This document shows, one piece after another, positions 63,890-64,000 of a DNA stretch of 64,000 nucleotides (the first letter of the stretch is position 1; each line of letters opens with the position of its first letter). The stretch comes from Winogradskyella undariae. Lineage in GTDB: Bacteria; Bacteroidota; Bacteroidia; Flavobacteriales; Flavobacteriaceae. The stretch is from assembly GCF_013285155.1 (NCBI RefSeq), contig NZ_JABTEL010000009.1, forward strand, positions 121,515-185,514. The letters run 5' to 3'. The translations under genes and the position numbers were made by a program. The notes under the pieces were generated by a model. It was not told where the DNA came from. It ran no database searches and was given only the letters and a program-made list of their open reading frames with translations.

Positions 63890-64000
63890 CTACAACGTTG
63901 TTGTATATGGTTTGTTGCGTGTTTTAAGCACCTAATTTAGCAAATAAAAACCGAATAGAAAATCCGCGAGGATTTTCGTAAGTAGGCTAGAACTAGCAAT
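63890..64000. repeat. attC-like recombination repeat 6, cut by window end
   Basis: It begins CTACAAC (63890-63896), continues GTTGTTGTATATGG and TTGTTGCG, and has a central AAAATCC/GGATTTT hairpin. The window stops at CTAGCAAT, about 25 bases before the expected right box, so the array continues. Confidence 0.8.

Larger units (their letters stand above)
56088..64000. mobile_element. Genomic island at tRNA-Arg (left part)
   Basis: The island is bounded on the left by the tRNA fragment, carries a tyrosine integrase pointing inward from the junction, and then an integron-like cassette array and an IS element. The right junction is outside the window. Confidence 0.8.

Noticed and set aside
57669..64000. 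The spaced repeats could be read as a CRISPR array
   Set aside because: Repeats are about 134 bp, palindromic and imperfect, and the spacers are whole genes of 0.5-2 kb. No cas genes are visible.

Overview
The window is AT-rich DNA from a member of the Flavobacteriaceae (Bacteroidota). Evidence for this is the gliding genes gldF/gldG, a secreted nuclease with a type IX secretion (Por) tail, a TonB-dependent receptor with a carboxypeptidase-like N-terminal domain, the DUF6452/DUF6048 pair beside rlmD, a 6S-type RNA between zapA and rny, and several Bacteroidota-type promoters (TTG, about 20 bp, TAnnTTTG). The genus cannot be fixed from sequence alone.

From 1 to about 56,080 is ordinary chromosome. 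1-4,870: end of an RND efflux pump with two small companions, a PhoD-like phosphatase and a DUF4870 protein. 4,990-9,125: dnaN and the gldF / unknown / gldG operon. 9,194-16,629: ABM monooxygenase, SAM hydroxide adenosyltransferase, phoH, an outer-membrane protein, purC, a DinB-like protein and the rlmD-DUF6452-DUF6048 operon. 16,738-26,259: rocD with a structured leader, small membrane proteins, a Smr protein, a cysteine desulfurase, a TonB-dependent receptor and an M23 peptidase. 26,567-31,281: zapB-like gene, zapA, 6S RNA, rny, a PAS histidine kinase and xerD. 31,589-36,355: three outer-membrane barrels around aroQ, then lpdA and msrB. 36,497-47,592: glycogen genes glgA-glgC-glgB, two unknown genes, a GH31 glucosidase, an M48 lipoprotein peptidase and an MFS transporter. 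47,723-55,978: secreted endonuclease I, an RsmB-type methyltransferase, a NlpC/P60 peptidase, a thiolase, a 7TM-HD phosphodiesterase and a DTW-domain protein.

At 56,088-56,131 lies only the 3' part of a tRNA-Arg(TCT) gene, followed by a tyrosine recombinase. This is the left attachment junction of a genomic island that runs past the window's right end.

Inside the island, 57,669-64,000 is organised like an integron cassette array without a recognisable IntI. Six repeats of about 133-135 bp (the sixth cut by the window end) alternate with single genes, all on the minus strand. Each repeat starts with a box ending in AAC and ends with a box starting with GTT. The variable parts of the boxes match across a cassette (its own two ends are complementary over 10 bp in four of five cassettes) but not within a repeat, which is the logic of integron attC sites. 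The stem mismatches are all G.T on the plus strand and A.C on the minus strand, so the strand opposite the genes folds better, as in integrons. Cargo: an unknown protein, a membrane protein with an in-frame TGA, an unknown membrane-anchored protein also with an in-frame TGA, a protein with a HEPN-type RNxxxH motif, and a WG-repeat protein. A frameshifted IS3-family element sits in the second cassette. This array is the most interesting part of the window.
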